Positions 24,451 to 32,232 of a DNA stretch of 39,262 nt are shown here, one piece after another. The DNA comes from UBA5266 sp002411545 (GTDB taxonomy: Bacteria > Bacteroidota > Bacteroidia > Bacteroidales > WCHB1-69). The notes beneath the pieces were generated by a model. The model saw only the letters and a list, made by a program, of their open reading frames with translations, made no database searches and was not told the DNA's origin. Position 1 is the stretch's first letter. Every line of letters begins with the position of its first letter. The translations under genes were made by a program, and so were the position numbers. The DNA is taken from contig JAQUWC010000012.1 of NCBI GenBank assembly GCA_028693085.1, positions 1 to 39,262 on the forward strand. The letters are read 5' to 3'.

Positions 24451-25650
24451 ATGAAGATATTAGTATTAAACTGTGGAAGCTCATCCATTAAATATCAATT
24501 AATCGACATGGCTAACAATGCCGATTTGTTAGCTAAAGGACTTATGGAACGTATAGGCTTGGAAATGGGTGAATTTACACACAAAGCAAAAGGAAAAGAT
24601 AAGTATTATACACAATTACCCATTGCCGATCACGCAGTAGGTATCGATTTGTTGTTAAAGACGTTAACAGACAAGGAACTAGGAGTTATAAGTCACGTAA
24701 ACGAAATAGGCGCTTGCGGTCATCGCGTGGCACATGGAGGCGAATATTTTCCCGAAAGTACCGTTATTGAAGAAGAAGAAATGAAAAACATAGAAAAATT
24801 ATGTGTGATAGCTCCTCTCCATAATCCCGGAAACCTACTGGGCTTAAAGGTAATGAAAAGAGTATTACCTCATGTAAAACAAGTTGGGGTGTTCGATACC
24901 TCGTTTCATCAGAGTATGCCTCCCAAGGCTTATCTCTATGCCATACCTTACGAATACTATACAAATCAGAAAATTAGAAGATACGGTTTTCACGGAACCA
25001 GTCATAAATACGTAGCACCCAAAGCAGCTGAGTTTTTAGGCGAAGACTGGACGAAGAAGAAAATCATCGTTTGTCATTTAGGCAACGGAGCTTCCATATG
25101 CGCTGTTGATTGCGGTAAATCTGTCGACACATCCATGGGATTTACTCCCGTTGAAGGCTTGATAATGGGAACACGCTGCGGCGATTTAGATGCCGGTGTG
25201 TTGATGTATATTGCCGAAAATGAAAAACTCGACTACAAAGGCATGAACAATTTGGTGAATAAAAAGTCTGGATTACAAGGCATATCGGGCGGTAAATCCG
25301 ATATGCGCGATATTCGCGCCGGCAGAGATGCAGGCGATGAACGTTGTACACACGCTTTTAATATGTTTGCTTATCGCGTACAAAAGTATATAGGCGCTTA
25401 TACCGCCGCTATGAACGGCGTGGATATCATTGCTATGACCGGAGGAATAGGCGAAAATGCCTGGTTTATGCGCGAAGCTATTTTAGAAAATATGGAATTT
25501 TTCGGAATTGAATTAGATAGAGATGCAAATAAACATTTTGTGGGGGTTGATGGTTTAATATCTAAAACGAATGGAAAAGTGAAAGTCCTTTCGGTTACTA
25601 CCAACGAAGAAATGGTGATTGCTTTAGATACGTATAGATTGGTACATTAA
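24451..25650 (+). CDS. ackA: Acetate kinase
   Basis: 399 residues, full length. All family landmarks are present: LNCGSSSIKYQL (Asn7 region) at the start, HRVAHGGEYF near residue 92, FDTSFHQSMP near 150, YGFHGTSHKYV near 180, HLGNGASICAV near 210, and GGIGENAWFMRE near 331. It converts acetyl phosphate and ADP to acetate and ATP in the cytoplasm, the last step of acetate fermentation. No pta gene is beside it, unlike in many bacteria. It has its own promoter and a strong terminator downstream, so it is a single-gene unit. Confidence 0.97.
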   Translation: MKILVLNCGSSSIKYQLIDMANNADLLAKGLMERIGLEMGEFTHKAKGKDKYYTQLPIADHAVGIDLLLKTLTDKELGVISHVNEIGACGHRVAHGGEYFPESTVIEEEEMKNIEKLCVIAPLHNPGNLLGLKVMKRVLPHVKQVGVFDTSFHQSMPPKAYLYAIPYEYYTNQKIRRYGFHGTSHKYVAPKAAEFLGEDWTKKKIIVCHLGNGASICAVDCGKSVDTSMGFTPVEGLIMGTRCGDLDAGVLMYIAENEKLDYKGMNNLVNKKSGLQGISGGKSDMRDIRAGRDAGDERCTHAFNMFAYRVQKYIGAYTAAMNGVDIIAMTGGIGENAWFMREAILENMEFFGIELDRDANKHFVGVDGLISKTNGKVKVLSVTTNEEMVIALDTYRLVH

Positions 25651-25678
25651 TAATTTTTCACTATATATTATTCTTCAA

Positions 25679-25725
25679 GGATACTCCTAATACTTCATAC
25701 GCGTTAGGGGTATTCTTATTTTATG
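25679..25725 (+). terminator. ackA: Terminator after ackA
   Basis: 12-base-pair stem between 25679-25690 (GGATACTCCTAA) and 25704-25715 (TTAGGGGTATTC), with two G-T wobble pairs and a 13-base loop, followed by the T-rich TTATTTTAT. It begins 28 bases after the ackA stop. Confidence 0.8.
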
Positions 25726-25849
25726 TATATCTTGTTTGGCAGAACCTTGTGTAAAACATAGGCAATATTGAAATATACATTTTGGTGATGAAAATCATCC
25801 GTTTCAGACGTAAAAATGAAGCTTTTGTAAATAATTTGCTATATATCTA

Positions 25850-25995
25850 AAAATGTTGCGCAACAACTTTAAAACGTTGCGGAACAAATTTAAAACGTTG
25901 CGGAACAAATAAAATTTGTTGCGGAACAAATGAAACTTTGTTGCGGAACAAATGAAACCTCCTTGCGCAACAAATTTAATATTGTTCTCAGAACC
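25850..25995. repeat. Array of six to seven palindromes TTTGTTGCGSAACAAA at 21-22 base steps
   Basis: Cores of the form GTTGCGGAAC or GTTGCGCAAC begin at 25855, 25876, 25897, 25918, 25940 and 25962 (CTTGCGCAAC in the last). A degenerate seventh, GTTCTCAGAAC, starts at 25984. Steps are 21, 21, 21, 22, 22, 22. The best units are near-perfect palindromes with arms TTTGTT/AACAAA and A/T-rich spacers. The change from 21 to 22 breaks any reading frame, so the short repetitive ORF on the minus strand (LFRN repeated) is not a real protein. Steps of two DNA turns place all sites on one face of the helix. Confidence 0.85.
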
Positions 25996-26094
25996 TTTTT
26001 CGGCAGAAATGAACGTTTCCAATCGACATATGATTTTCGTTACATCTAAGGAGTTTTTATTGAAACATTTCACCGAAAAATATTCATGAACGAT

Positions 26095-26126
26095 TGCTTT
26101 TAATATCTTTTAATTTTGTAATTTTG
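26095..26126 (+). promoter_or_regulatory. Promoter of the isocitrate/isopropylmalate-type dehydrogenase gene
   Basis: TTG at 26095-26097 and TAATTTTG at 26119-26126 with a 21-base spacer, followed by CC; a second TAATTTTG overlaps just before (26111-26118). The palindrome array ends about 100 bases upstream, so it could regulate this promoter. Confidence 0.6.
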
Positions 26127-26158
26127 CCGAAAAAATAAATCATATAAAAGAATTAATT

Positions 26159-27352
26159 ATGGGTAAGAGAACAATAGTAGCCATGCCTGGCGATGGAATA
26201 GGAAAAATAGTACTGGAGCAATGCATACGATTACTCAACGCAGCTGGTTTTGATGCCGAATATGTGCATGGAGATATCGGATGGGAATTTTGGTGTAAAG
26301 AAGGGAATCCGCTTCCTGACCGTACCATAGCTTTGTTAGAGAAATATAAAATCGGCCTCTTTGGAGCCATCACCTCCAAACCCAAAGATAAAGCAAAATC
26401 CGAACTCGATCCTGCTTTGCAAAATCAAGAACTGGTGTATTATAGTCCTATTGTTACTATGCGTCAGCGGTTTAAAATGGATATCTGTATGAGGCCATGC
26501 AAAACCATCAAAGGAAATCCCTTGAATTTTATCCGACGCACCGCCGACGGTGGATTTGAAGAGCCTTTGATTGATGCCATGATTTTCCGTCAAAATACAG
26601 AAGGTCTTTACGGTGGCATAGAATGGAGCAATGCACCCGACGAAGTGTGGAATGCCATGATGACTCACAAGAAGTTCGTAGCTAATTTTTCAACACACCC
26701 CCGCAATGAGGTCTTTATCTCAACACGTATATTAACAAAAAAATATACCGAACGTATCCTACGTGCCGCCTTCGATTATGCTAAAGAAAAAGGCTTTGAA
26801 GGAATTACCGTTTGCGAAAAACCCAATGTCATTCGCGAGACTTCGGGTATGATGCTCAAATTAGCGCAAGATATAGCTAAAAAAGACTATCCCGGAATCA
26901 GTGTGTGGGATACAAATATTGATGCGCAAATGATGTGGCTCACTAAGAATCCGGAACATTATAATGTGATAGTTGCCAGCAATATGTTTGGCGATATCCT
27001 TTCCGATGGCTTTGCCGGATTAGTAGGAGGTTTGGGCTTTGCCAGCTCCGCTCAGTTTGGCGAAGATGGCATTGCCGTGTTTGAACCTACACACGGCTCG
27101 GCACCTAAATATGCATCCTATGAAACACCTATCGTAAACCCCATTGCTATGTTCCAATCTGCCTGCTTGATGTTAGATTATATAGGCGAAAAAACCATCG
27201 CCCAACGCATTGAAAATGCCATAGCAAAGGTAGTGCTCGAAGGAAAAGTGAGAACATACGATATGATGAAAATGAGCGGATCCCCCCAAGTGATTCAGAA
27301 AGGAGCTGCCTCGACGGTTCAAATAAGTGATGAAATCATAAAATATTTATAA
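26159..27352 (+). CDS. Isocitrate/isopropylmalate dehydrogenase family protein (probable NAD-dependent isocitrate dehydrogenase)
   Basis: 397 residues of the beta-decarboxylating dehydrogenase family. It starts with VAMPGDGIGKIV (the family's PGDGIG motif), has RQNTEGLYGGIEW near residue 143, a Lys-Pro-Asn active site region KPNVIRETSG near 222, the metal-binding NMFGDILSDGFAGLVGGLG near residues 280-298, and the cofactor loop FEPTHGSAPKYA near 310. These fit oxidation of isocitrate with NAD+ or a close relative such as isopropylmalate; the cofactor and substrate cannot be fixed by eye. It is followed 22 bases later by yqgE. With succinate/propionate genes nearby, a role in the oxidative branch towards 2-oxoglutarate for glutamate supply is plausible. 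Confidence 0.85.
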   Translation: MGKRTIVAMPGDGIGKIVLEQCIRLLNAAGFDAEYVHGDIGWEFWCKEGNPLPDRTIALLEKYKIGLFGAITSKPKDKAKSELDPALQNQELVYYSPIVTMRQRFKMDICMRPCKTIKGNPLNFIRRTADGGFEEPLIDAMIFRQNTEGLYGGIEWSNAPDEVWNAMMTHKKFVANFSTHPRNEVFISTRILTKKYTERILRAAFDYAKEKGFEGITVCEKPNVIRETSGMMLKLAQDIAKKDYPGISVWDTNIDAQMMWLTKNPEHYNVIVASNMFGDILSDGFAGLVGGLGFASSAQFGEDGIAVFEPTHGSAPKYASYETPIVNPIAMFQSACLMLDYIGEKTIAQRIENAIAKVVLEGKVRTYDMMKMSGSPQVIQKGAASTVQISDEIIKYL

Positions 27353-27374
27353 TAACTTATTTATATTAAAAAAG

Positions 27375-27953
27375 ATGGAAGATCTTTTACGAATAAAACA
27401 CACCGCCCATACACTTAAAGCCGGTAATGTGTTGATTAGTGTCCCCTTTATGGGCGATTCTTATTTCGATCGTACGCTCGTTTTGCTTATCGATCATAAT
27501 CCGGAAGGATCTTTTGGTTTGATATTGAATAAAAAAATAAATCAAATACCTTTAAAATTCGTAAAAACCGATATCAAAAAGAAGTTGCAAGTATACAACG
27601 GCGGACCGGTCGAATTGAATCATTTGTTCTTTCTGCATACCTACGGATCCCTTATGGGGGAAAATACCTATATAAGTGATGGAGTTTCATTTGGTGGACA
27701 AGAATCGGAATTGGTAGCTTTGATGAAGGATAATCTATTGGATGAAAATAACATTCGTTTTTATTTAGGCTACGCCGGATGGAGTGCCGGTCAGTTAGAG
27801 CAGGAAATCAAAGCAGATATGTGGGTGATAGGCGCTTTCAGAAAGGATTTAGCCTTTGCCGATACCGTCAATGTATGGCGTATGGCGGTTGCTGATTTAG
27901 GAAACGACTATAGGCATTGGCTGCAATTTCCCGATAAGGCGTACTATAATTAG
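27375..27953 (+). CDS. YqgE/AlgH family protein
   Basis: 192 residues, normal for the family. It begins HTLKAGNVLISVPFMGDSYF, then DRTLVLLIDHNPEGSFGLILNK (split), NGGPVELNHLFFLHT near residue 75, and FYLGYAGWSAGQLEQEI near 130, all family signatures. The family was once called a transcriptional regulator (AlgH); its fold is not of that type and its role remains unknown. It lies 22 bases after the dehydrogenase gene and before a strong terminator. Confidence 0.93.
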   Translation: MEDLLRIKHTAHTLKAGNVLISVPFMGDSYFDRTLVLLIDHNPEGSFGLILNKKINQIPLKFVKTDIKKKLQVYNGGPVELNHLFFLHTYGSLMGENTYISDGVSFGGQESELVALMKDNLLDENNIRFYLGYAGWSAGQLEQEIKADMWVIGAFRKDLAFADTVNVWRMAVADLGNDYRHWLQFPDKAYYN

Positions 27954-27993
27954 TATATCTACATCTACTTAAACCCTATTTTTTTATAAGACC

Positions 27994-28035
27994 AATAAGC
28001 ATATATATGTTTCGATGTATATGCTTATTTTTTTT
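27994..28035 (+). terminator. Terminator after yqgE, between convergent genes
   Basis: Stem AATAAGCATATA (27994-28005) / TATATGCTTATT (28018-28029), extendable by about three more pairs, followed by an eight-T run (28028-28035). It serves the plus-strand genes; on the minus strand no T run follows, so its use for yicC is doubtful. Confidence 0.8.
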
Positions 28036-28054
28036 ATTTGATGTATACCGCTAT

Positions 28055-28939
28055 TTATAAGATATTTGCTAATTGTTCTTTGATTTTTTCGAGTGCATCT
28101 TTCATTTGGACCACTCGTTTTTGTATGTTGGCATCCAAAGATTTTGAACCTAAAGTATTAATCTCTCTGCCAATTTCTTGACATATAAAGGCCAATTTTT
28201 TCCCGTTTGAATTGTTTTCTCTCATAGTCTCAATAAAATATTGACAATGTTGGGCTAATCTTACTTTTTCTTCCGTAAAATCGAGTTTTTCCAAGTAGAA
28301 AATCAATTCTTGTTCAAAACGATTGGTGTCGAAATTAGCCATTTGATCGGAATATTCGTGAAAAGATTTCATCAACCGACTTTTAACAGACTGTATTCTT
28401 TCACTTTCAAAGGGTTCCACTTCTTTTAAAAGCGTAAGGATACCAGTGATGTGTAATTCGAATTCCGTTTCAAGTATTTTTCCTTCTTTTTGACGGCTCT
28501 CGTTTGTTAAACGACAGGCTTCTTTTATAACATTTTGTAATATAGACCAATCTTCTTCAATTGTATCGGGCTGGGAACTTACCATCACATCGGGCACTTT
28601 CATGGCTATCGATAAGATTTGTGCATCGTCGGTGTGTATGGACAGTTCTTTGGAAATTTGCTTTAAATCATGGAATATTTTCTTTACAAGTGTACTATCA
28701 ATGGCATAATTCACATCGCTTTCGTTGTCGTACGCAATAGTAATGCTGCAATCAATTTTTCCTCTTTCCAAGAGGAAGTTAATCAATTTGCGGATTTCGT
28801 TTTCTTTGTCCCTACATTCAATAGGCAGTTTAGCGCTAAAATCGAATTGTTTGGCATTGATGCTTTTAATTTCAACAGTAAATGTTTTATGTTGCGATTT
28901 GAAAGAATAGGCGCCAAACCCGGTCATTGATTTTATCAT
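28055..28939 (-). CDS. yicC: YicC family endoribonuclease
   Basis: 294 residues, the usual length. The start MIKSMTGFGAY is the family signature, with EIKSINAKQFDF near residue 25 and the closing GREINTLGSKSLDANIQKRV near residue 250, plus KDALEKIKEQLANI. YicC proteins are involved in RNA cleavage and small RNA turnover in Enterobacteria. In many genomes gmk follows; here the neighbour downstream is a convergent gene, and rsmD is upstream by 20 bases. Confidence 0.93.
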   Translation of the reverse strand: MIKSMTGFGAYSFKSQHKTFTVEIKSINAKQFDFSAKLPIECRDKENEIRKLINFLLERGKIDCSITIAYDNESDVNYAIDSTLVKKIFHDLKQISKELSIHTDDAQILSIAMKVPDVMVSSQPDTIEEDWSILQNVIKEACRLTNESRQKEGKILETEFELHITGILTLLKEVEPFESERIQSVKSRLMKSFHEYSDQMANFDTNRFEQELIFYLEKLDFTEEKVRLAQHCQYFIETMRENNSNGKKLAFICQEIGREINTLGSKSLDANIQKRVVQMKDALEKIKEQLANIL

Positions 28940-28959
28940 AATACGTAAAATTAAATAAA

Positions 28960-29499
28960 TTATAAATTTTCGGCAAATATACTGAAATTGACTTTGCCAT
29001 ACTTACGGTGTTGGTAGAATTTATCATACGTCTTATATTCAATAGTCTTCGGATGTTCAATGATTAGAAATCCATCCGGGAGGAGCAATTTATTTTCAAA
29101 AATAAGGGTAGGGAGTAGGTTGAATTCCGTCCAGTCATAAGGTGGATCGGCAAAAATGATGTGATATTTTTGTCGGGTTTGTCTGATATAATTCAAGGCT
29201 TCTTGATTTATAGTATGGATGTTTTCGAAATGTAGCTTAGTAGCAGTGCTTTTAATAAACTGTGTACAAGCTTGATGCTTGTCAACCGACACAACGGATA
29301 AGGCGCCGCGTGCGGCAAACTCATAGCTGATATTGCCGGTACCGGCAAACAAATCTAAAACATGTATGGCGTCGAAGTGAAAGAAATTATATAAGATGTT
29401 AAACAAACTTTCCTTTCCTATATCGGTTGTAGGACGTACGGGTAGGTTTTGAGGTGCAATGATGTGTTTTCCCTTGTGGTTGCCACTGATGATTCGCAT
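28960..29499 (-). CDS. rsmD: 16S rRNA (guanine966-N2)-methyltransferase
   Basis: 179 residues. The start MRIISGNHKGKHIIAPQNLP and VRPTTDIGKESLFNIL are typical of RsmD. The SAM-binding motif is LDLFAGTGNI (about residues 48-57) and the catalytic motif is DPPY (118-121). It modifies G966 of 16S rRNA during small-subunit assembly. The order DUF3822-rsmD is common in Bacteroidota; the gap to the DUF3822 stop is 2 bases. Confidence 0.95.
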   Translation of the reverse strand: MRIISGNHKGKHIIAPQNLPVRPTTDIGKESLFNILYNFFHFDAIHVLDLFAGTGNISYEFAARGALSVVSVDKHQACTQFIKSTATKLHFENIHTINQEALNYIRQTRQKYHIIFADPPYDWTEFNLLPTLIFENKLLLPDGFLIIEHPKTIEYKTYDKFYQHRKYGKVNFSIFAENL

Positions 29500-29501
29500 A
29501 G

Positions 29502-30314
29502 TTAAAGGATTATATCACTAAAATAGTGATAGTTGTCTAGTTCGGATGAGTTTGTTTGTTTTAGAATGGATAGATTTTTTATGTATTTTTTTGTTAAACT
29601 GAATATAGGGGATTGTTCTTCTATATTGCCGCAGATATAAAGAAATACGGGCTCGGAAGAGGGGTAGATTTTACGTAAAAAATCAACAGTATAGTAAACA
29701 AAGTCAGATTCCTTGGTGAAGTTCAATCCATTTGCTCCTAAAAAATTGTGATTATGCGATGCTAAGATGGTGAAATGCATGTTTTCAATGAAAATCAGGG
29801 CGGTGTTTTCCTTTTCTTGGATGCGGGATAGTAATGTAAATAGTGTTGAAATATGTGTTTTGATTTCAAATTCAGGTAATAATGATTGTATAGAGCTTAA
29901 CAATGTTTGATTGCATTTCGTAAGGTTATATAATTCATATACATCAACGAACTCAAGGCAAGCTTTTCCTTGTGGGTCTTCAGGATATATCAAGGAAAGG
30001 ATGTGGTTTATTTCCTTTTCTTCGTAATACTCTTTGGGAATTTGGGTATTTGATTTCGTATAAATATAAAATACATTCTTTTGACAAGGAATGTTCAATT
30101 TATTATTTATTTCGGAGATCCATGAAACAATCTCATTCTCTTTGAGACTAGGGTCAATGTTATATGTATTGATAAGATGTATCTCTTTGGTTTCAGAATG
30201 ATGAATCGCTATGCTGCATACGTTGGATGTTAATCGTATGGATTTAATGCATGCAGATGCATCCACTTTTTCGATGGAATTGACATACTGAAAAGAAGGG
30301 ATCAACGTGTCCAT
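29502..30314 (-). CDS. DUF3822 family protein
   Basis: 270 residues, soluble, no signal peptide. Recognised as DUF3822 by place before rsmD and by the pattern of strands typical of an actin-like fold (IAIHHSETKEIHLINTYN, ALIFIENMHFTILASHNH, LYICGNIEEQSPIFSL near the end). Found in Bacteroidota only and of unknown function. The stop overlaps closely the start of rsmD (2-base gap), which suggests joint translation. Family call of moderate confidence. Confidence 0.75.
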   Translation of the reverse strand: MDTLIPSFQYVNSIEKVDASACIKSIRLTSNVCSIAIHHSETKEIHLINTYNIDPSLKENEIVSWISEINNKLNIPCQKNVFYIYTKSNTQIPKEYYEEKEINHILSLIYPEDPQGKACLEFVDVYELYNLTKCNQTLLSSIQSLLPEFEIKTHISTLFTLLSRIQEKENTALIFIENMHFTILASHNHNFLGANGLNFTKESDFVYYTVDFLRKIYPSSEPVFLYICGNIEEQSPIFSLTKKYIKNLSILKQTNSSELDNYHYFSDIIL

Positions 30315-30317
30315 GGT

Positions 30318-30989
30318 TTATTGCCAGTTACCATCGGTTGAGGCTTCGGTCATGGAACCTAAAATAACATCGGTTACATAATCCTTATAATCATAATTAG
30401 GTCCTAAGAATTGGTCTTGTAAATTATTATATATCAGTCGACGAATGAAGGAACCTGTGATGTGCGGGTCGTCATTTAGATTTTTTAAGTATTGTGATTT
30501 TAATGCCTTTACTTCATAAACATGTACGGCAATATTGCCTCTAACAATAGTATCTGCATCAATTAAAAATTGCTCATTGGTATATGGAACTATGTCGAAG
30601 GTGTTAATGTCTAAATTGGGAATAGATTTCATGAGTTCTTCTTTTGCGCTAACTACAACCGTGTCGCGACGGACGATTTTTAATTTAATAGCTTCTGCTT
30701 CGGTAAGTGTATCGGGCACATGTCCTTCTTTTACAACAATACGCATCTTGCCTTCGTTCCAAAACGATTTTAGTTGATCGAAATTCTTTGCATAGGAACC
30801 GTATTCATTTTTATAAAATGCTTGTAAGGTACGTATGTCTTCTAATTTACGGATTACCTCTTTTTTACGGGTTTCATAAATCACATTGAACTTTTGTGGT
30901 CGTGATATGGAACGGTAAACTAATAAGGTAAGAATAATGATTCCTAAAATTAATAAAACTTGTATTAATGTATACTTAACGTTTTTCAT
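30318..30989 (-). CDS. Uncharacterised membrane-anchored protein
   Basis: 223 residues. A single membrane helix at about residues 9-25 (IQVLLILGIIILTLLVYRSI) is followed by a basic, probably helical stretch (RKKEVIRKLEDIRTLQAFYK) and a folded C-terminal region. The shape N-terminal helix plus RKLEDIRTLQAFYKNEYGSYA resembles pseudopilin-like proteins, but without their cleavage motif (no Gly-Phe-Thr-Leu-x-Glu). It starts the four-gene unit with DUF3822, rsmD and yicC, separated by 3 bases from the next gene. A -7 box is seen about 75 bases upstream. Not recognised; no function can be given. Confidence 0.7.
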   Translation of the reverse strand: MKNVKYTLIQVLLILGIIILTLLVYRSISRPQKFNVIYETRKKEVIRKLEDIRTLQAFYKNEYGSYAKNFDQLKSFWNEGKMRIVVKEGHVPDTLTEAEAIKLKIVRRDTVVVSAKEELMKSIPNLDINTFDIVPYTNEQFLIDADTIVRGNIAVHVYEVKALKSQYLKNLNDDPHITGSFIRRLIYNNLQDQFLGPNYDYKDYVTDVILGSMTEASTDGNWQ

Positions 30990-31062
30990 ATTTTTTTATA
31001 ATTATGATTTCGAACTAATTATTTTATTTAAATCAGTGAGATATTCTTTATTTTTAATGATG

Positions 31063-31070
31063 CAAATGTA
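31063..31070 (-). promoter_or_regulatory. -7 box of the operon with DUF3822, rsmD and yicC
   Basis: TACATTTG on the minus strand followed by CA; expected leader of about 65 bases to the ATG at 30989. No -33 at the usual distance is visible. Confidence 0.5.
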
Positions 31071-31161
31071 CAAAAAATTATCTTTAATTAAACCTTAATT
31101 CACTACATTATTTTAAATGAATTTATATTGCTTATACATCCAGTCAATGTTTGCCTTGATT

Positions 31162-32232
31162 TTAGTTTATATAATATATGCAACCACCGCAATTGTCTTT
31201 TGTGGCTCCCGTGACACTTTGTAAACAATTATTTTGATGATGTATACGCAATAAGCCTAAAAATGCAAAAATCAATGCTTCTTTATAATCGATGATTTTT
31301 TCATCGGGCAATGTCAATAGGGTAGAAGAAACATAGGACGATAAGCGTTCAACTAAGAACACATTTTTAGCTCCACCACCGCTTAATAATACATTTTTTA
31401 ATTGATGGTTATTTATGATAGTACCGATTTGGTAAGTAATGTGTTCGACTAAAGTACGAAGTATATTTTCCGTAGTATCGGGATATGTTTTAAGTAAGGG
31501 AAGGATAATTCTATCAATCCATTCTTTTCCTAAAGATTTTGGGGGTGTTTTTTTATAATATTCAAGTTTGTTAAGAGCAGATAATACATCATTGTTGACT
31601 TGTCCTTTCCGAGCAATAAGACCGTTTTTGTCAAAAGCAACACCTTTTTGTAAGGCAAAATGATTCAGTAAGATATTTACAGGAGATGTATCGAATGCCA
31701 GGCGTTGATTTCCAAAGTCGAATGAAATATTTCCAAAACCTCCCAAATTTAAACAAGCATCATATTCACTAAAAAGCAATTTATCGCCTATGGGTACGAG
31801 CGGAGCACCTTGACCGCTTAAGGCAACATCCAAAGAACGAAAATCGCATATGGTTGGGATACCGCATGTTGCTGCTATGGAAGCACCATCCCCAATTTGA
31901 ACCGTGATTTGATTCTCCGGTTGGTGGAAGATGGTATGTCCGTGTGAGGCTACATAATCGGCGTGTAGTTGGTGGGTTTGTATGAATTGCTTTACCATAT
32001 CGCCCAACAAATGCCCGTAAGCAATATGGGTAGAGGCAAAGCTAAAAGCGTCGGATATTGCCAGGTTTTGTAAACGTTTCACCCATACGTCGGAATAACT
32101 GTATGTTTCAGCTTGTATGATTTCATAATGCCAAGTTTGTTCTTTTTGTGTGAATCGGCATAAGGCTAAATCGACACCATCTAATGAAGTCCCCGACATG
32201 ATTCCGATAATATGAAATACTTGTCTTTGCAT
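31162..32232 (-). CDS. anmK: Anhydro-N-acetylmuramic acid kinase
   Basis: 356 residues. The start IIGIMSGTSLDGVDLALC (residues about 8-25) has the ATP-binding loop and Asp18/Asp21 region of the family. Other landmarks are ASHGHTIFHQP near residue 93, QIGDGASIA near 108, DTSPVNILLNH near 180, and LLSGGGAKNVFL near 285. It phosphorylates 1,6-anhydroMurNAc to MurNAc-6-P in cell wall recycling. Its ATG directly follows the murF stop, so the two genes are translated together, joining wall building and recycling. Confidence 0.95.
   Translation of the reverse strand: MQRQVFHIIGIMSGTSLDGVDLALCRFTQKEQTWHYEIIQAETYSYSDVWVKRLQNLAISDAFSFASTHIAYGHLLGDMVKQFIQTHQLHADYVASHGHTIFHQPENQITVQIGDGASIAATCGIPTICDFRSLDVALSGQGAPLVPIGDKLLFSEYDACLNLGGFGNISFDFGNQRLAFDTSPVNILLNHFALQKGVAFDKNGLIARKGQVNNDVLSALNKLEYYKKTPPKSLGKEWIDRIILPLLKTYPDTTENILRTLVEHITYQIGTIINNHQLKNVLLSGGGAKNVFLVERLSSYVSSTLLTLPDEKIIDYKEALIFAFLGLLRIHHQNNCLQSVTGATKDNCGGCIYYIN

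Larger units (their letters stand above)
25651..26158. other. 508-base gene-free region between ackA and the dehydrogenase gene
   Basis: Holds the ackA terminator, a small hairpin GATGAaaaTCATC near 25787-25799, the palindrome array and the promoter of the next gene. I see no protein-coding gene here on either strand. Confidence 0.7.

Noticed and set aside
25804..26073. An 89-residue minus-strand ORF with LFRN heptad-like repeats
   Set aside because: It is the translation of the palindrome array; the step changes from 21 to 22 bases break the protein repeat, and no promoter or ribosome site fits.
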